Below, one piece after another: positions 24,954 to 33,539 of a stretch of 64,000 nt of DNA; position 1 is the first letter of the stretch; each line of letters opens with the position of its first letter. The position numbers and the translations under genes are program-made. The notes under the pieces are model-generated. The model was not told the origin of the DNA and ran no database searches. It was given only the letters and a program-made list of their open reading frames with translations. Location of the stretch: NCBI RefSeq assembly GCF_014297335.1, contig NZ_JACOQH010000003.1, positions 297,413 to 361,412 on the forward strand, written 5' to 3'. This DNA is from Roseburia_D yibonii (GTDB lineage: Bacteria; Bacillota; Clostridia; Lachnospirales; Lachnospiraceae).

Positions 24954-26129
24954 TTACTGTAATAAGGACAGAACACCCTGGTTGATCTGGTTTGCCTGAG
25001 CAAGCATTGACTGACCTGCCTGAGCAAGAATGTTGTTCTTGCTGTAGCTAACCATTTCATCAGCCATATCTGTATCACGGATACGAGATTCAGCTGCAGA
25101 TGTATTCTCAGATACAGTGTCTAAGTTAGCAACTGTATGCTCTAATCTGTTCTGTAATGCACCAAGTGCGGAACGCTGGATAGATACTTTGTTGATAGCA
25201 CCCTGGATAGCCTGGATAGAAGCGTTTGCCATGTTGTAATCATCAACTCTCGGTACGTTCATTGTAGTAAGGCTTCCGAATCCTCCAACAGTCTCAGAAG
25301 AGAATGCAACGTCTTTCTTTAATGCAGACCAAGCTTTTGCTGCAGATGCTGCGTATTTTGCACCAAGAGATGCTTTTCCGCCGCTGATAGCTGCTTCACG
25401 AGAATCATATTTTCCAGAACCAACAATGTATTTTCCAGATGCTGCATTGTAGTAGATCATGTCATCTGTGAAAGCTGCTTTACCAGTTTCTCTAGCTGCC
25501 TGTGTGAAAGCTTTCTTGTTAGCGCTGTCTGCTAATTTGTTGTTGTACTCATATGTAGTTCCTTCGTATACGATAGTTCCATAATGAGTATAGTTCTGAC
25601 CCTTAGCATAGTTGAAATCTTTCAGTCCAAGAGACTTAGCATCCATCTTGTCGATGCTGATTCCGATGCTCTGTCCGCCGTTAGCTCCAACCTGAAGCTT
25701 CTTATCCTGATAAGTTCCGTCTAACAGGTTCTGTTTGTTGAACTGAGTTGTCTCAGAAATTCTGTCTAATTCGCTTGTTAATGCATTTAACTCCTGGTTG
25801 ATTGCATCACGGTCGATAGACTGGTTTGTGTCGTTAGCGCCCTGAACTGCTAACTCGTTCATTCTCTGAAGGATAGAATGAGATTCATTTAATGCACCTT
25901 CAGCAGACTGAATAAGGGAGATACCATCTTCAGCGTTTGTAGAAGCTTTGTCAAGACCTCTGATCTGGCTTCTCATTTTCTCAGAAATTGTAAGTCCTGC
26001 AGCATCATCGCCTGCGCGGTTGATTCTGTAACCAGAAGATAATTTCTCAGAAGATTTTGCCTGAGCGCTTGTTGTGATACCTAACTGTCTGTTCGCATTC
26101 ATTGCGGTAAGGTTGTGCTGTACTACCAT
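24954..26129 (-). CDS. fliC: flagellin
   Basis: 391 aa from ATG 26129, with AAGGAGG 8 bases upstream. The N-terminal D0/D1 is canonical: MVVQHNLTAMNANRQLGITT, SSGYRINRAGDDAAGL and ISEKMRSQIRGL. The C-terminal D1/D0 ends in AAESRIRDTDMADEMV and SMLAQANQINQGVLSLLQ. The middle (~residues 165-300) is a short variable domain rich in Ala, Ser, Thr and Tyr, exposed and suited to O-glycosylation by the neighbouring Maf. Transcribed from a sigma-28 promoter with its own terminator. FliS, FliW and CsrA are encoded beside it. Confidence 0.97.
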   Translation of the reverse strand: MVVQHNLTAMNANRQLGITTSAQAKSSEKLSSGYRINRAGDDAAGLTISEKMRSQIRGLDKASTNAEDGISLIQSAEGALNESHSILQRMNELAVQGANDTNQSIDRDAINQELNALTSELDRISETTQFNKQNLLDGTYQDKKLQVGANGGQSIGISIDKMDAKSLGLKDFNYAKGQNYTHYGTIVYEGTTYEYNNKLADSANKKAFTQAARETGKAAFTDDMIYYNAASGKYIVGSGKYDSREAAISGGKASLGAKYAASAAKAWSALKKDVAFSSETVGGFGSLTTMNVPRVDDYNMANASIQAIQGAINKVSIQRSALGALQNRLEHTVANLDTVSENTSAAESRIRDTDMADEMVSYSKNNILAQAGQSMLAQANQINQGVLSLLQ

Positions 26130-26305
26130 AATATAATTCCTCCTTGAATTTGCTGCAGCTTCCATGCTGCATTTTAATTTTATCTGAAACGGTTACCCCA
26201 TTTCATTCTGTTTTGTCACAGTTTCTATTCTTCCGGCCGTACGCTCCTTCCAAACATCCACTGTCCAGCAGCTCGGAAACAGATCAGTGTTTCCTTGCTT
26301 ACCTG
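26130..26305 (-). promoter_or_regulatory. fliC 5' leader with candidate CsrA sites
   Basis: About 175 nt precede the start. The ribosome-site region reads CAAGGAGG, which fits the CsrA core C-A-N-G-G-A-N-G. A second GGA-rich stretch (CAGTGGATG with GGAAGGAG after it) lies ~95 bases upstream. Two hairpins are visible: GGAAACA...TGTTTCC near the 5' end and TGCAGC...GCTGCA just before the ribosome site. csrA and fliW are 3-4 kb away, as in the Bacillus hag circuit where CsrA blocks flagellin translation until FliW removes it. Confidence 0.5.
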
Positions 26306-26311
26306 TTATAT

Positions 26312-26338
26312 ATATCGGACATATTCGCCGATACTTTA
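26312..26338 (-). promoter_or_regulatory. sigma-28 promoter of fliC
   Basis: On the minus strand TAAA (26338-26335), a 15-base spacer and TCCGATAT (26319-26312), close to the consensus TAAA-N15-GCCGATAA. Confidence 0.8.
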
Positions 26339-26342
26339 TAGC

Positions 26343-26366
26343 AAAAAGTGACTTTTTTCACTTTTT
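26343..26366 (-). terminator. terminator of the fliD-fliS-fliT operon
   Basis: On the minus strand AAAAAGTGA pairs with TCACTTTTT over a 6-nt loop. It overlaps the stop of the fliT-like gene and abuts the flagellin -35 element. Confidence 0.6.
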
Positions 26367-26837
26367 TCTATCTAAAAACTGAGAATCGAGATAAGCATTT
26401 TTCATCATGTTCTGATAATAGGTGTTTACTGCTTTCTGACTCGATTTAACTTCTCGAATCTGCTTTTTAACAGATGCAAATTTTTTCTCGATCAACTGCT
26501 TATTTCGTGCTTCTTCCGCCTGTGCAGACATGGTCTTTGCGACTATCTCTCGGATCAGTTCCTGCATCTGCCGGATCTGCTCCGCATACTTGTCCATATT
26601 CTGTTCGATTTCCGGGCGAACCTGCTCATAGATCTGCTGGAACCCATCGTCCAGACAATTAAGCTCCTCGATCAGCGCAGCTTTTTTATCTAATGTTTTT
26701 TCAAAATCATCCGGTCCGAGCATCTCATCCGCCAGAAGTACTTTCTGTTCTTCATTTGCTGCCCGGATTGCATCCAGAATCTTATTTTTTTTCTGCAGAC
26801 TTTCTGACAGGATTGTTATATAATCTTCTCCCGGCAT
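26358..26837 (-). CDS. FliT-like flagellar chaperone candidate
   Basis: 159 aa, highly helical and charged, with coiled-coil character throughout (LSESLQKKNKILDAIR, then KALIEELNCLDDGF-type heptads) and no membrane segment. It follows fliS by 11 bases, the usual place of fliT in Firmicutes, where FliT chaperones FliD and related export substrates. Sequence similarity to classical FliT is weak, and a FlgN-like chaperone is an alternative; flgN proper is at 35435. Confidence 0.6.
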   Translation of the reverse strand: MPGEDYITILSESLQKKNKILDAIRAANEEQKVLLADEMLGPDDFEKTLDKKAALIEELNCLDDGFQQIYEQVRPEIEQNMDKYAEQIRQMQELIREIVAKTMSAQAEEARNKQLIEKKFASVKKQIREVKSSQKAVNTYYQNMMKNAYLDSQFLDRKK

Positions 26838-26848
26838 ACAAACTCCTT

Positions 26849-27238
26849 TTAAGATAATTTTGTTCCATTATTGGTTTCCTTCATTACTTCTTTCCATGTA
26901 TCACGCATCGTCCGCAGATGTTTTAAGACTTCTTCCAGAATTTCTTTGTCTTTCTTCATATTGGCAAGCGATAAACGCTCTCTCAAGTACACATATACAT
27001 TTTCAAAATCTTCTGCCACTGCATATTTGTGATTCAATGTCGCGCGAAATTCATCAATAATATTTTCTACTTTTACGATATTGTTATGTGCTTTTTCCAC
27101 ATCGCCCTCTTCGATTGCGCGAATCGCAATATTGCAGAACTTGATTGCTCCATCATAGAGCATCAGTGTCAGTTCTGCCGGAGATGCAGTCATCACTTTA
27201 TTGTTTGCATATGCTGCATAACCTGTATTTAGTGCCAT
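26849..27238 (-). CDS. fliS: flagellin export chaperone FliS
   Basis: 129 aa, normal length. N-terminus ALNTGYAAYANNKVMTASP, then ELTLMLYDGAIKFCNIAI near residue 22 and a terminal helix LKHLRTMRDTWKEVM, all typical of FliS. It binds the C-terminal D0 helix of flagellin in the cytoplasm, keeps it unfolded for export and, in Bacillus, supports FliW release. Follows fliD in the same transcript. Confidence 0.95.
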   Translation of the reverse strand: MALNTGYAAYANNKVMTASPAELTLMLYDGAIKFCNIAIRAIEEGDVEKAHNNIVKVENIIDEFRATLNHKYAVAEDFENVYVYLRERLSLANMKKDKEILEEVLKHLRTMRDTWKEVMKETNNGTKLS

Positions 27239-27277
27239 GTTATTTGTACCTCCATGTAACTTAACTTTATGTCATTT

Positions 27278-28903
27278 TTAACTCAACAGGCTGGACAGAG
27301 AAGAAGACTGACTCTGTAAGGACGCCAGTGCCGACTCCATTGCTGCAAACTTTTTATAATAAGAATCTTCAAGATCTGTCAGCTTATCTTCCCACTTGGA
27401 AATGGTATCGGTATAATCACTGTATTCTCTCGCCATCTCAATATCATTGTAAATCGTATAGGAACTGCTCAATCCCTTTACCGATTTCATTTTTGTATCG
27501 ATCGCTGAATACAGTCCACTGGTAAGCTGTTTCATAAATGAAGAAACGGTATCCGGATCCGAGCTCAGCATATTCAGCAAAACATCCGAGTTATTCTTAC
27601 TAACGCTGTCATCCGCATCTCCATCAATATGATACGCATCCTGAGAACTGTTTGCTGTCATGGTCGCATATGCTTCTGTCTTGATGCCAAAACTGGAAAG
27701 ACTGTATTTTTTTGCTCCATTTGCCGATGCCCACAGCTTCAACTGTGACGCTGATGTCACATAAGAACCATCGGAATTCTTAATTGCATTTCCGTTGCAT
27801 TTGTAATACTGTTTATCGGAATCATATGTAACCGCGTTTCCATTGTAAATATAATAGGAAGTTGACATTGCGTTTTTCATTGTGGACATAATTCCATCAA
27901 GTGTATCATCCCTGCGCAGTAACGCCGCCTTGATCTTTTCTTCCCATTTTTCCACTTCCGTATCGGTCATCTGATCCTTTTCAGAATCTGTCAGTGGTTC
28001 ATATCCCTTTGCGCTGTCCGCATTATACAGCGAGTACATCTCTTTCATCAGGGAATTATACTGCGACAAAAAGCTCTTGACCTGATCATACATGCTCTGT
28101 GTATCCACTGATGTCGTAATACTGATCTCTGAGTTTCCAGTCTCAGCAAGGCAGTCTATTGTCAGTCCGTTCACAGTATAGGTATTATTTGCAGAGGTAA
28201 ACTTGGCACCATTCAGCTCAATCTCGGAATCCTGCGCATCCACGATGCTCGCTCCGCCCTCTTTGCTCAATCCAACCGTCTTCAAAATATCCGCATCGCC
28301 ATCAAGAGAAAACGCATTCTGCTCTCCCGTCTTATTCGAGGTCATAAAGATTCTCTTGTTTGTTGCATCGAAAGAAGCCTTCGTATCTCCCGCGCCATTT
28401 AACGCACTCACAAGATCCTTGATCGTAGTATTTCCCGTCACACTGACAGTCTTTACTACATTTCCAGAGCTGTCCTTCACCTGGATATCTCCGCCTGATC
28501 CGGTATATCCTAATTCGCTCAGCTTCGTTGCTGAAGTCGGTGCGGTTCCGGCTGAAGTATTTGAAATCTCTCCACCTGTGATATAAGTACCCTTGGCAAG
28601 CTGTTTGATCTTTAATGTCTGTGTTCCGTTTACACATGAACCTGCCGCTGTCACCGTAGCTTTTGCGGAATCTGATACAGTTGTTTTCTTCATTGTCCAC
28701 GCAGAAGTAAAACGAAGGTTACTGATATTATCATACAGGCTTCGTACCTTAATGTTCAGATCTTTCCACGCATCCTGTTTCCATGACAATTTTGTCTGTG
28801 CTTTCTGATATTTTTCTTCCTTGGTACGATACGCTGAAACCAGTTCTGAAATAATAGCTTCGGTATCAAGACCGGAATTAAGACCTGTAATTCGAATTGG
28901 CAT
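27278..28903 (-). CDS. fliD: flagellar filament cap protein FliD
   Basis: 541 aa behind AGGAGG. N-terminal FliD_N: RITGLNSGLDTEAIISELV and WKQDAWKDLNIKVRSLY. The middle is Ser/Thr-rich; the C-terminal FliD_C ends with a heptad-rich helix (ESALASLQSQSSSLSSLLS). It caps the filament and folds flagellin monomers at the tip. 11 bases downstream of flaG. Confidence 0.95.
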   Translation of the reverse strand: MPIRITGLNSGLDTEAIISELVSAYRTKEEKYQKAQTKLSWKQDAWKDLNIKVRSLYDNISNLRFTSAWTMKKTTVSDSAKATVTAAGSCVNGTQTLKIKQLAKGTYITGGEISNTSAGTAPTSATKLSELGYTGSGGDIQVKDSSGNVVKTVSVTGNTTIKDLVSALNGAGDTKASFDATNKRIFMTSNKTGEQNAFSLDGDADILKTVGLSKEGGASIVDAQDSEIELNGAKFTSANNTYTVNGLTIDCLAETGNSEISITTSVDTQSMYDQVKSFLSQYNSLMKEMYSLYNADSAKGYEPLTDSEKDQMTDTEVEKWEEKIKAALLRRDDTLDGIMSTMKNAMSTSYYIYNGNAVTYDSDKQYYKCNGNAIKNSDGSYVTSASQLKLWASANGAKKYSLSSFGIKTEAYATMTANSSQDAYHIDGDADDSVSKNNSDVLLNMLSSDPDTVSSFMKQLTSGLYSAIDTKMKSVKGLSSSYTIYNDIEMAREYSDYTDTISKWEDKLTDLEDSYYKKFAAMESALASLQSQSSSLSSLLS

Positions 28904-28914
28904 ACTGCTTCCTC

Positions 28915-29313
28915 CTATCGTTTCTCATCCACAAGGATTCCCGCCATCTCCCACACTTTCGCTATCATATCCAGTGTTTCTTCCGGCGGATACTCACGGA
29001 TGACTTTCTTGGTTTCCTTATCTACGATCTTTATCGTGATGCGGTTCGTTTCGTCGTGTACGCCCCACACCGCTTCCGTATTGGTTTTTTTGTTGATCTC
29101 ATCGACCGCGCGACGAATCGTGTCTTTACTTTGTACTTCGTTAATCACCACGTCATCCGATCTTCCGGAATCCGAAGTGTCCGTCACTCCACCCGCAGTG
29201 GCATTTCCTACCGCTACCTGTATGTCCTCCTGTGATGTTGTGACTTTTCCGTCAGGCTGTGGCGTACTTCCCTGATAGACCACTCCTGCCTTTGCCGCTA
29301 TTTCCATTTTCAT
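28915..29313 (-). CDS. flaG: FlaG family protein
   Basis: 132 aa. The C-terminal ~75 residues match FlaG: NEVQSKDTIRRAVDEINKKT, then the strand pair VWGVHDETNRITIKIVD and IREYPPEETLDMIAKVWEM. The N-terminal half is low-complexity, as usual. FlaG affects filament length beside FliD. Two ATGs (29313, 29307) straddle the distance from GGAGG; either may be used. Own sigma-28-like promoter upstream. Confidence 0.88.
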   Translation of the reverse strand: MKMEIAAKAGVVYQGSTPQPDGKVTTSQEDIQVAVGNATAGGVTDTSDSGRSDDVVINEVQSKDTIRRAVDEINKKTNTEAVWGVHDETNRITIKIVDKETKKVIREYPPEETLDMIAKVWEMAGILVDEKR

Positions 29314-29365
29314 ACCACCTCCGTGTGATAACTCTTTACTCCTGTTTTTGGTTTTCTATATAATT

Positions 29366-29392
29366 ATATCGGTTTTTTCAGCAAATAATTAA
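29366..29392 (-). promoter_or_regulatory. probable sigma-28 promoter of flaG-fliD-fliS-fliT
   Basis: On the minus strand TTAA (29392-29389), 15 bases, ACCGATAT (29373-29366). The -10 fits the sigma-28 core CCGATA; the -35 is weaker than at fliC. It lies in the 86-base gap after csrA. Confidence 0.55.
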
Positions 29393-29399
29393 CCGGTGA

Positions 29400-29615
29400 T
29401 CAAAGCATTTTTTTCAATGCCTCGAGTCCTTCCGCGCTGACCGATGCCCTGTTTTCTTCCTGGATCTGTTTGTAGACCTCTTTCCGGTAGATTGGGACAT
29501 CCTTTGGCGCTGTTATGCCGATCTTGATCTGATCTCCGCGCACTTCAAGGATCGATATCTCAATATTATTATTGATCACGAGTGATTCCCCTTTTTTTCT
29601 TGTCAGTGCCAGCAT
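29400..29615 (-). CDS. csrA: carbon storage/translation regulator CsrA
   Basis: 71 aa, the usual size. MLALTRKKGESLVINNNIEI and IKIGITAPKDVPIYRKEVY are the canonical strands; the RNA-binding Arg of the R-x-x-V/I-Y-R-K-E segment is present. The dimer binds GGA-containing sites in mRNA leaders. Two bases after fliW, an arrangement tied to flagellin control in Firmicutes and spirochaetes. The candidate target is the fliC leader at 26130-26305. Confidence 0.97.
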   Translation of the reverse strand: MLALTRKKGESLVINNNIEISILEVRGDQIKIGITAPKDVPIYRKEVYKQIQEENRASVSAEGLEALKKML

Positions 29616-29617
29616 GT

Positions 29618-30064
29618 CTACTCACCCGCCTTTTCTTTGAGCTTATCATAAATCTTATATTTAACCGGATAATCCCCCTCCGCTATGACCTGGATCGCTT
29701 TTTTCGTATCGGTGTTGATGATGATCGGTGCCTTTAAGTTCACCGTGATATCTTCTTTCTTTCCGGTCGCCGTAAGCGTCACAAGAACATAGGTGTTCTC
29801 CGCATTCAGTTCTCCGAGCGGTTTTAAAAGCTCCTCATCAATATCCGGCGCATAATCCGGTTTTACCGAAAGCGGATCAATGACCGGGAGCGCAAACACT
29901 TCATCCTCCAGGCACTGCAGCCAGGATACGCCTTTTTTATCTTTTTTTTCCGAGTCGTAGATCAGCGCATATTCTTTGTAATCCGGAAATCCGATGATGC
30001 CGTTTTCAAAGCAGATCACTTTATCTTTTTGTATATCAATCTCACCAAACAGTCTTGTATTCAT
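29618..30064 (-). CDS. fliW: flagellar assembly factor FliW (CsrA antagonist)
   Basis: 148 aa, normal size. MNTRLFGEIDIQKDKVICFE, then the characteristic GIIGFPDYKEYALIY and LQCLEDEVFALPVIDP, and a beta-strand end LKAPIIINTDTKKAIQVI. FliW binds CsrA allosterically and binds flagellin; free flagellin releases CsrA to block its own translation. It lies between flgL and csrA. Confidence 0.96.
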   Translation of the reverse strand: MNTRLFGEIDIQKDKVICFENGIIGFPDYKEYALIYDSEKKDKKGVSWLQCLEDEVFALPVIDPLSVKPDYAPDIDEELLKPLGELNAENTYVLVTLTATGKKEDITVNLKAPIIINTDTKKAIQVIAEGDYPVKYKIYDKLKEKAGE

Positions 30065-30079
30065 ATGTCATCCACCTTT

Positions 30080-31615
30080 TTACAGATAATCAAGTAATGT
30101 CTGCTCCTGTACTTTACTTGCCGCCTGAAGCGCAGCCTGGTAAGCGGTATAGGACGCTGTGTAATCGATCACGATATCCGACAGGTCTCTGTCTTCGTTA
30201 TCCGACTTTAATTTTTCTACCGTTGTCATATTGCTCTCAAGACGGTTTTTAACCAGATCCAGACGCTGTCCCTTTGCTCCTACCGTTGTAAGCGCAAGGT
30301 TTACATCTTTTGTATAATTGTCAACAGTTGTCAGTTTTGCATTATAAAGATCCTGCATGTTCTGGTTTGCATAGTCCAACTGTCTTTGTGCCGCGTCATA
30401 CCATTTGCTTAACATTTCCTGATCCGCATCAGAAGAATAACGTTCTGAGGACTGCATCGCTTTGATTTTCTCTACGGTATCGTAAGCGTTCATCGCAAAC
30501 TGTACCGCATCGGAAAGCTCATCTACATCTCTTCCGATCGAGGCGTTAAAGGTATCCGCTGCCAGCGTATTGACTGTGATCGACTGATTGTTTCCGATGT
30601 AGTAATTGATATCCTGATACATCCGCTCGCCTTTGTCATTGTAGTTGATGTATTTCACAGGATTTGCCGTATCTGTCTTATCCGTACAGTTGAAATAATG
30701 CTCCGGGCGAAGTTCTCCCTCGTTAAAACCAGTCTTGTCATAGGTGACAGAAACGCTTGCTTTGTTGGAACGTATAAAGTCCGCTGCATTCTTTCCAAGG
30801 AGCAGCTCTCCGGTATCAGTATTTAAGATCACTTCATCATCACCGACTGCATAATCCGCTGCATTCAGATTGCTGTTCGTCATCTGTTTGAATGTAAAAC
30901 CATTGGCAGATGCTCCCGCGCCGGTCGTATCCAAAACTTCTGTCGCCGTCGTTCCATTCTGCATTTTGTAGGTAAATGTGATGTCCGTCGGATTTTTGAT
31001 CGCGTTGTAAGACAAGCGGATCCTCTGGATCGTCACTTTGTCTACATCTGCTGCCGGTTCATTTGCCGGAACATCTGAGAAAGATTCAAATGTATGGGTA
31101 TAATAATCTTTTTCTTCAATATTTTCATAGGAAGACGGCTCTGTGATCGTATAACTTGCTTTTGAATCCGTCTGGAAAGTCAGTGTGGTGTTGGTCTTGT
31201 ATCCGGTAAAGATCGTTCTGCCGGCATAATCATTGTTTCCCTCCTGATAGATCTGATCACGAAGCTGTTTTAACTGAGTCAGTATCGTATTACGGTTGCT
31301 CTGTGTCAGATAGGTATTGGATCCATCATTACACTGTGTATGGATTTTATCAAGTACCGAATTTAATGTCGTTAAAGAAGACTGCGTCATCTCAATCCAG
31401 GACTCCGCATCCTTTACGTTGGTATTCAGGTACTGGTCGATCTGGTTTAACGTACTTCTGAGACGCAGAGAGCGGACTGCAATGACCGGATCATCCGATG
31501 GCACATCGATCTTTTTCTGCGTGGACATCTGCGTGTTCATTCTGTCTACTTCGATCTTGTTGCGGTTAATATTTGATTTTGTCGTGTTCATGATCATGTT
31601 ATTGGTAACTCGCAT
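30080..31615 (-). CDS. flgL: hook-filament junction protein FlgL
   Basis: 511 aa. N-terminal flagellin-like D0/D1: MRVTNNMIMNTTKSNINRNK and MSTQKKIDVPSDDPVIAVRS; the C-terminal helix includes DLSDIVIDYTASYTAYQAAL. The middle ~250 residues are larger than in enteric FlgL (about 317 aa), with an insert that is typical of long Firmicute forms. It joins FlgK to the filament. 13 bases after flgK. Confidence 0.93.
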   Translation of the reverse strand: MRVTNNMIMNTTKSNINRNKIEVDRMNTQMSTQKKIDVPSDDPVIAVRSLRLRSTLNQIDQYLNTNVKDAESWIEMTQSSLTTLNSVLDKIHTQCNDGSNTYLTQSNRNTILTQLKQLRDQIYQEGNNDYAGRTIFTGYKTNTTLTFQTDSKASYTITEPSSYENIEEKDYYTHTFESFSDVPANEPAADVDKVTIQRIRLSYNAIKNPTDITFTYKMQNGTTATEVLDTTGAGASANGFTFKQMTNSNLNAADYAVGDDEVILNTDTGELLLGKNAADFIRSNKASVSVTYDKTGFNEGELRPEHYFNCTDKTDTANPVKYINYNDKGERMYQDINYYIGNNQSITVNTLAADTFNASIGRDVDELSDAVQFAMNAYDTVEKIKAMQSSERYSSDADQEMLSKWYDAAQRQLDYANQNMQDLYNAKLTTVDNYTKDVNLALTTVGAKGQRLDLVKNRLESNMTTVEKLKSDNEDRDLSDIVIDYTASYTAYQAALQAASKVQEQTLLDYL

Positions 31616-31628
31616 TTATTTATCCTCC

Positions 31629-33524
31629 TTATACTCCGGTCTGTAAGATCAGCTGATCGTACATCTCTGTCATAACCTGAACCATCTGGGATGACAGATT
31701 ATAAGCATTCTGGAATTTTACCAGATCAAGCGCTTCTTCATCTTCGTCCACGCCGGAAATGGAAAGGCGCTGTGACGTGATGGATTCCGAAATATTGGCA
31801 AAGTTCTCGTTGAAAGTGCTTGCCTCCTGCTTATCAACCGATACGTCATTGTACAGGCACTTTAAGAAATCGGATGCTCCGCAGTTGCGGTACATCTTCA
31901 CATCAGATTGCAGCTTCAAGAGTTCTTCCGCAAGGTCATAAGCATCCTCACCCTGTGTGATATCGCCGGTCGGATCCTTGCCTTTTAATTCATTGTATTT
32001 ATCTTTTGTGATCGTTGAAAAACGGGTCGGATCTTTGACGCACTCTTTGGCGACACCGAAATTTGCCGCCGTCAGCCAGTAGTAAGTGTCGCTTTCACTT
32101 GTGTAAGTGTAGTTGCCTGCTTTCATTTCAAAGTTATCGTCCGCAAATGCTCTCTCTTCTTTTGTAATGTTCGCCACAAAGAACGTGCGCATGTCATTTC
32201 CGTTTAAGTCCACACCGGTCTGTTCCAGACGGTTGAATTTTGAAGCGAATGAACGTACAAACGCAGTCATCTGATTCATATAATATGGAATACCGAGGGA
32301 ATCTATACTGGTTCCGATCTCGGCTTTCTTTCCAACATAATCATCTAAATTAACGGCTGCGTCAACATCTTCCAGATTGAATGTGAAAGACGTAATCGTC
32401 TCGTTCCCTTCCGCGTCTACCGTTGTTTTATAGGAAAATCCGTTGTAATGGAAATTCTTGTTTCCGATCGTGATGATTCCTTCCGTGTCCATATTCATGC
32501 CAGCCATGTCTGTGATGGAAAGTTTCTGGTCAAACGTCACTTTATTTCCATCGACCTTTGTCAGAACTCCGGAAAAGTTTTCTTCATTATTTCCGTCACG
32601 CATCTCAAACAGGGCACGAAGCTGTCCGTTCATGCTCGCGTTTGTGGTGTTGAAAGAATTTCCGGTATCTGACCAGTAGAGATCGTAAAGTCCGTCGATA
32701 TCGGTCTGGTTTACCTTGTAATCACGCGCACGGCACTCTATGGTGCGGTAATCATAGCCGTCTACAATATCCTGGCCATTGATGGATACCGTATACCAGT
32801 TCGCGCCTGTGACACGATCCGGATACTTGGAATCCTTGATTGGCACTTCATTTACAGTCACCGGCACGATCTGGGCAAGATCGTCGATCAGAAGCGCACG
32901 CTGGTCACGCAGCTCGTTGGCATATCCGCCGTTTAACTCGAGCTGGTTGATCTGCTTGTTCAGTGTCGCGATCTTTGACGCCGTCGCGTTTACTTTCGCA
33001 ACGATCGTCTTGATCTCGTCATTGCAGCTTGACTGAAGGCTCTGAAGTTCTTCTGAAATTCCGGTAAAATAGCTTGTGAGATTGTTGCTGGCGCCGATAA
33101 ACTCATTTCGTTTGTTGACATCCCCCGCATTTCCTTTCAAACTGTCAAGATCTTTGAACATGGTATCGAGGATTGTGGAAAATCCCTTCTGATAGGTCTT
33201 TTCATCATCGATATAATAGGTCTCGATCTGTTTCATATAGTAAAGCCGCTTGTCGTAATAACCGACATTTGCGTTGTTTTCCCAGTATTTTACATCATAG
33301 TAGAAATCGCGTACCTGCGTGATCGATGTCGTTGTAACACCGGAACCGGTTGTTCCGTACTTCTGATGCACGCGTAAGGCTTCTGATGCCACACGATTTG
33401 CAACCTGTTTGGTATATCCGTCCGTCTGAACGTTTGAAATATTATTTGCGGTCGTATTGATCGCTGCCTGGAAAGAGCTTAACCCAGATCCCGCAATCGT
33501 AAGTCCAAAAAATGTTGATGGCAT
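31629..33524 (-). CDS. flgK: hook-associated protein FlgK, copy 1
   Basis: 631 aa. N-terminus STFFGLTIAGSGLSSFQAAI, then NTTANNISNVQTDGYTKQ, the FlgK/FlgE-type D0 signature; the C-terminus ends in LVKFQNAYNLSSQMVQVMTE. This copy keeps the canonical N-I-S-N-x-x-T-x-G-Y-T-K-Q sequence, so it is probably the ordinary FlgK. A second FlgK-like gene lies 15 bases upstream. Confidence 0.93.
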   Translation of the reverse strand: MPSTFFGLTIAGSGLSSFQAAINTTANNISNVQTDGYTKQVANRVASEALRVHQKYGTTGSGVTTTSITQVRDFYYDVKYWENNANVGYYDKRLYYMKQIETYYIDDEKTYQKGFSTILDTMFKDLDSLKGNAGDVNKRNEFIGASNNLTSYFTGISEELQSLQSSCNDEIKTIVAKVNATASKIATLNKQINQLELNGGYANELRDQRALLIDDLAQIVPVTVNEVPIKDSKYPDRVTGANWYTVSINGQDIVDGYDYRTIECRARDYKVNQTDIDGLYDLYWSDTGNSFNTTNASMNGQLRALFEMRDGNNEENFSGVLTKVDGNKVTFDQKLSITDMAGMNMDTEGIITIGNKNFHYNGFSYKTTVDAEGNETITSFTFNLEDVDAAVNLDDYVGKKAEIGTSIDSLGIPYYMNQMTAFVRSFASKFNRLEQTGVDLNGNDMRTFFVANITKEERAFADDNFEMKAGNYTYTSESDTYYWLTAANFGVAKECVKDPTRFSTITKDKYNELKGKDPTGDITQGEDAYDLAEELLKLQSDVKMYRNCGASDFLKCLYNDVSVDKQEASTFNENFANISESITSQRLSISGVDEDEEALDLVKFQNAYNLSSQMVQVMTEMYDQLILQTGV

Positions 33525-33539
33525 ATTTTATCTTCCTCC

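Noticed and set aside
24866..25078. Long N-terminal extension of the 113-aa gene across the flagellin 3' end
   Set aside because: It lies antisense-free but in another frame over flagellin and through its terminator; the ribosome site at ATG 24865 is convincing, so the extension is a shadow.
28203..28586. 127-aa open frame antisense to fliD
   Set aside because: No ribosome site and hydrophobic low-complexity composition that follows from the codon bias of fliD.
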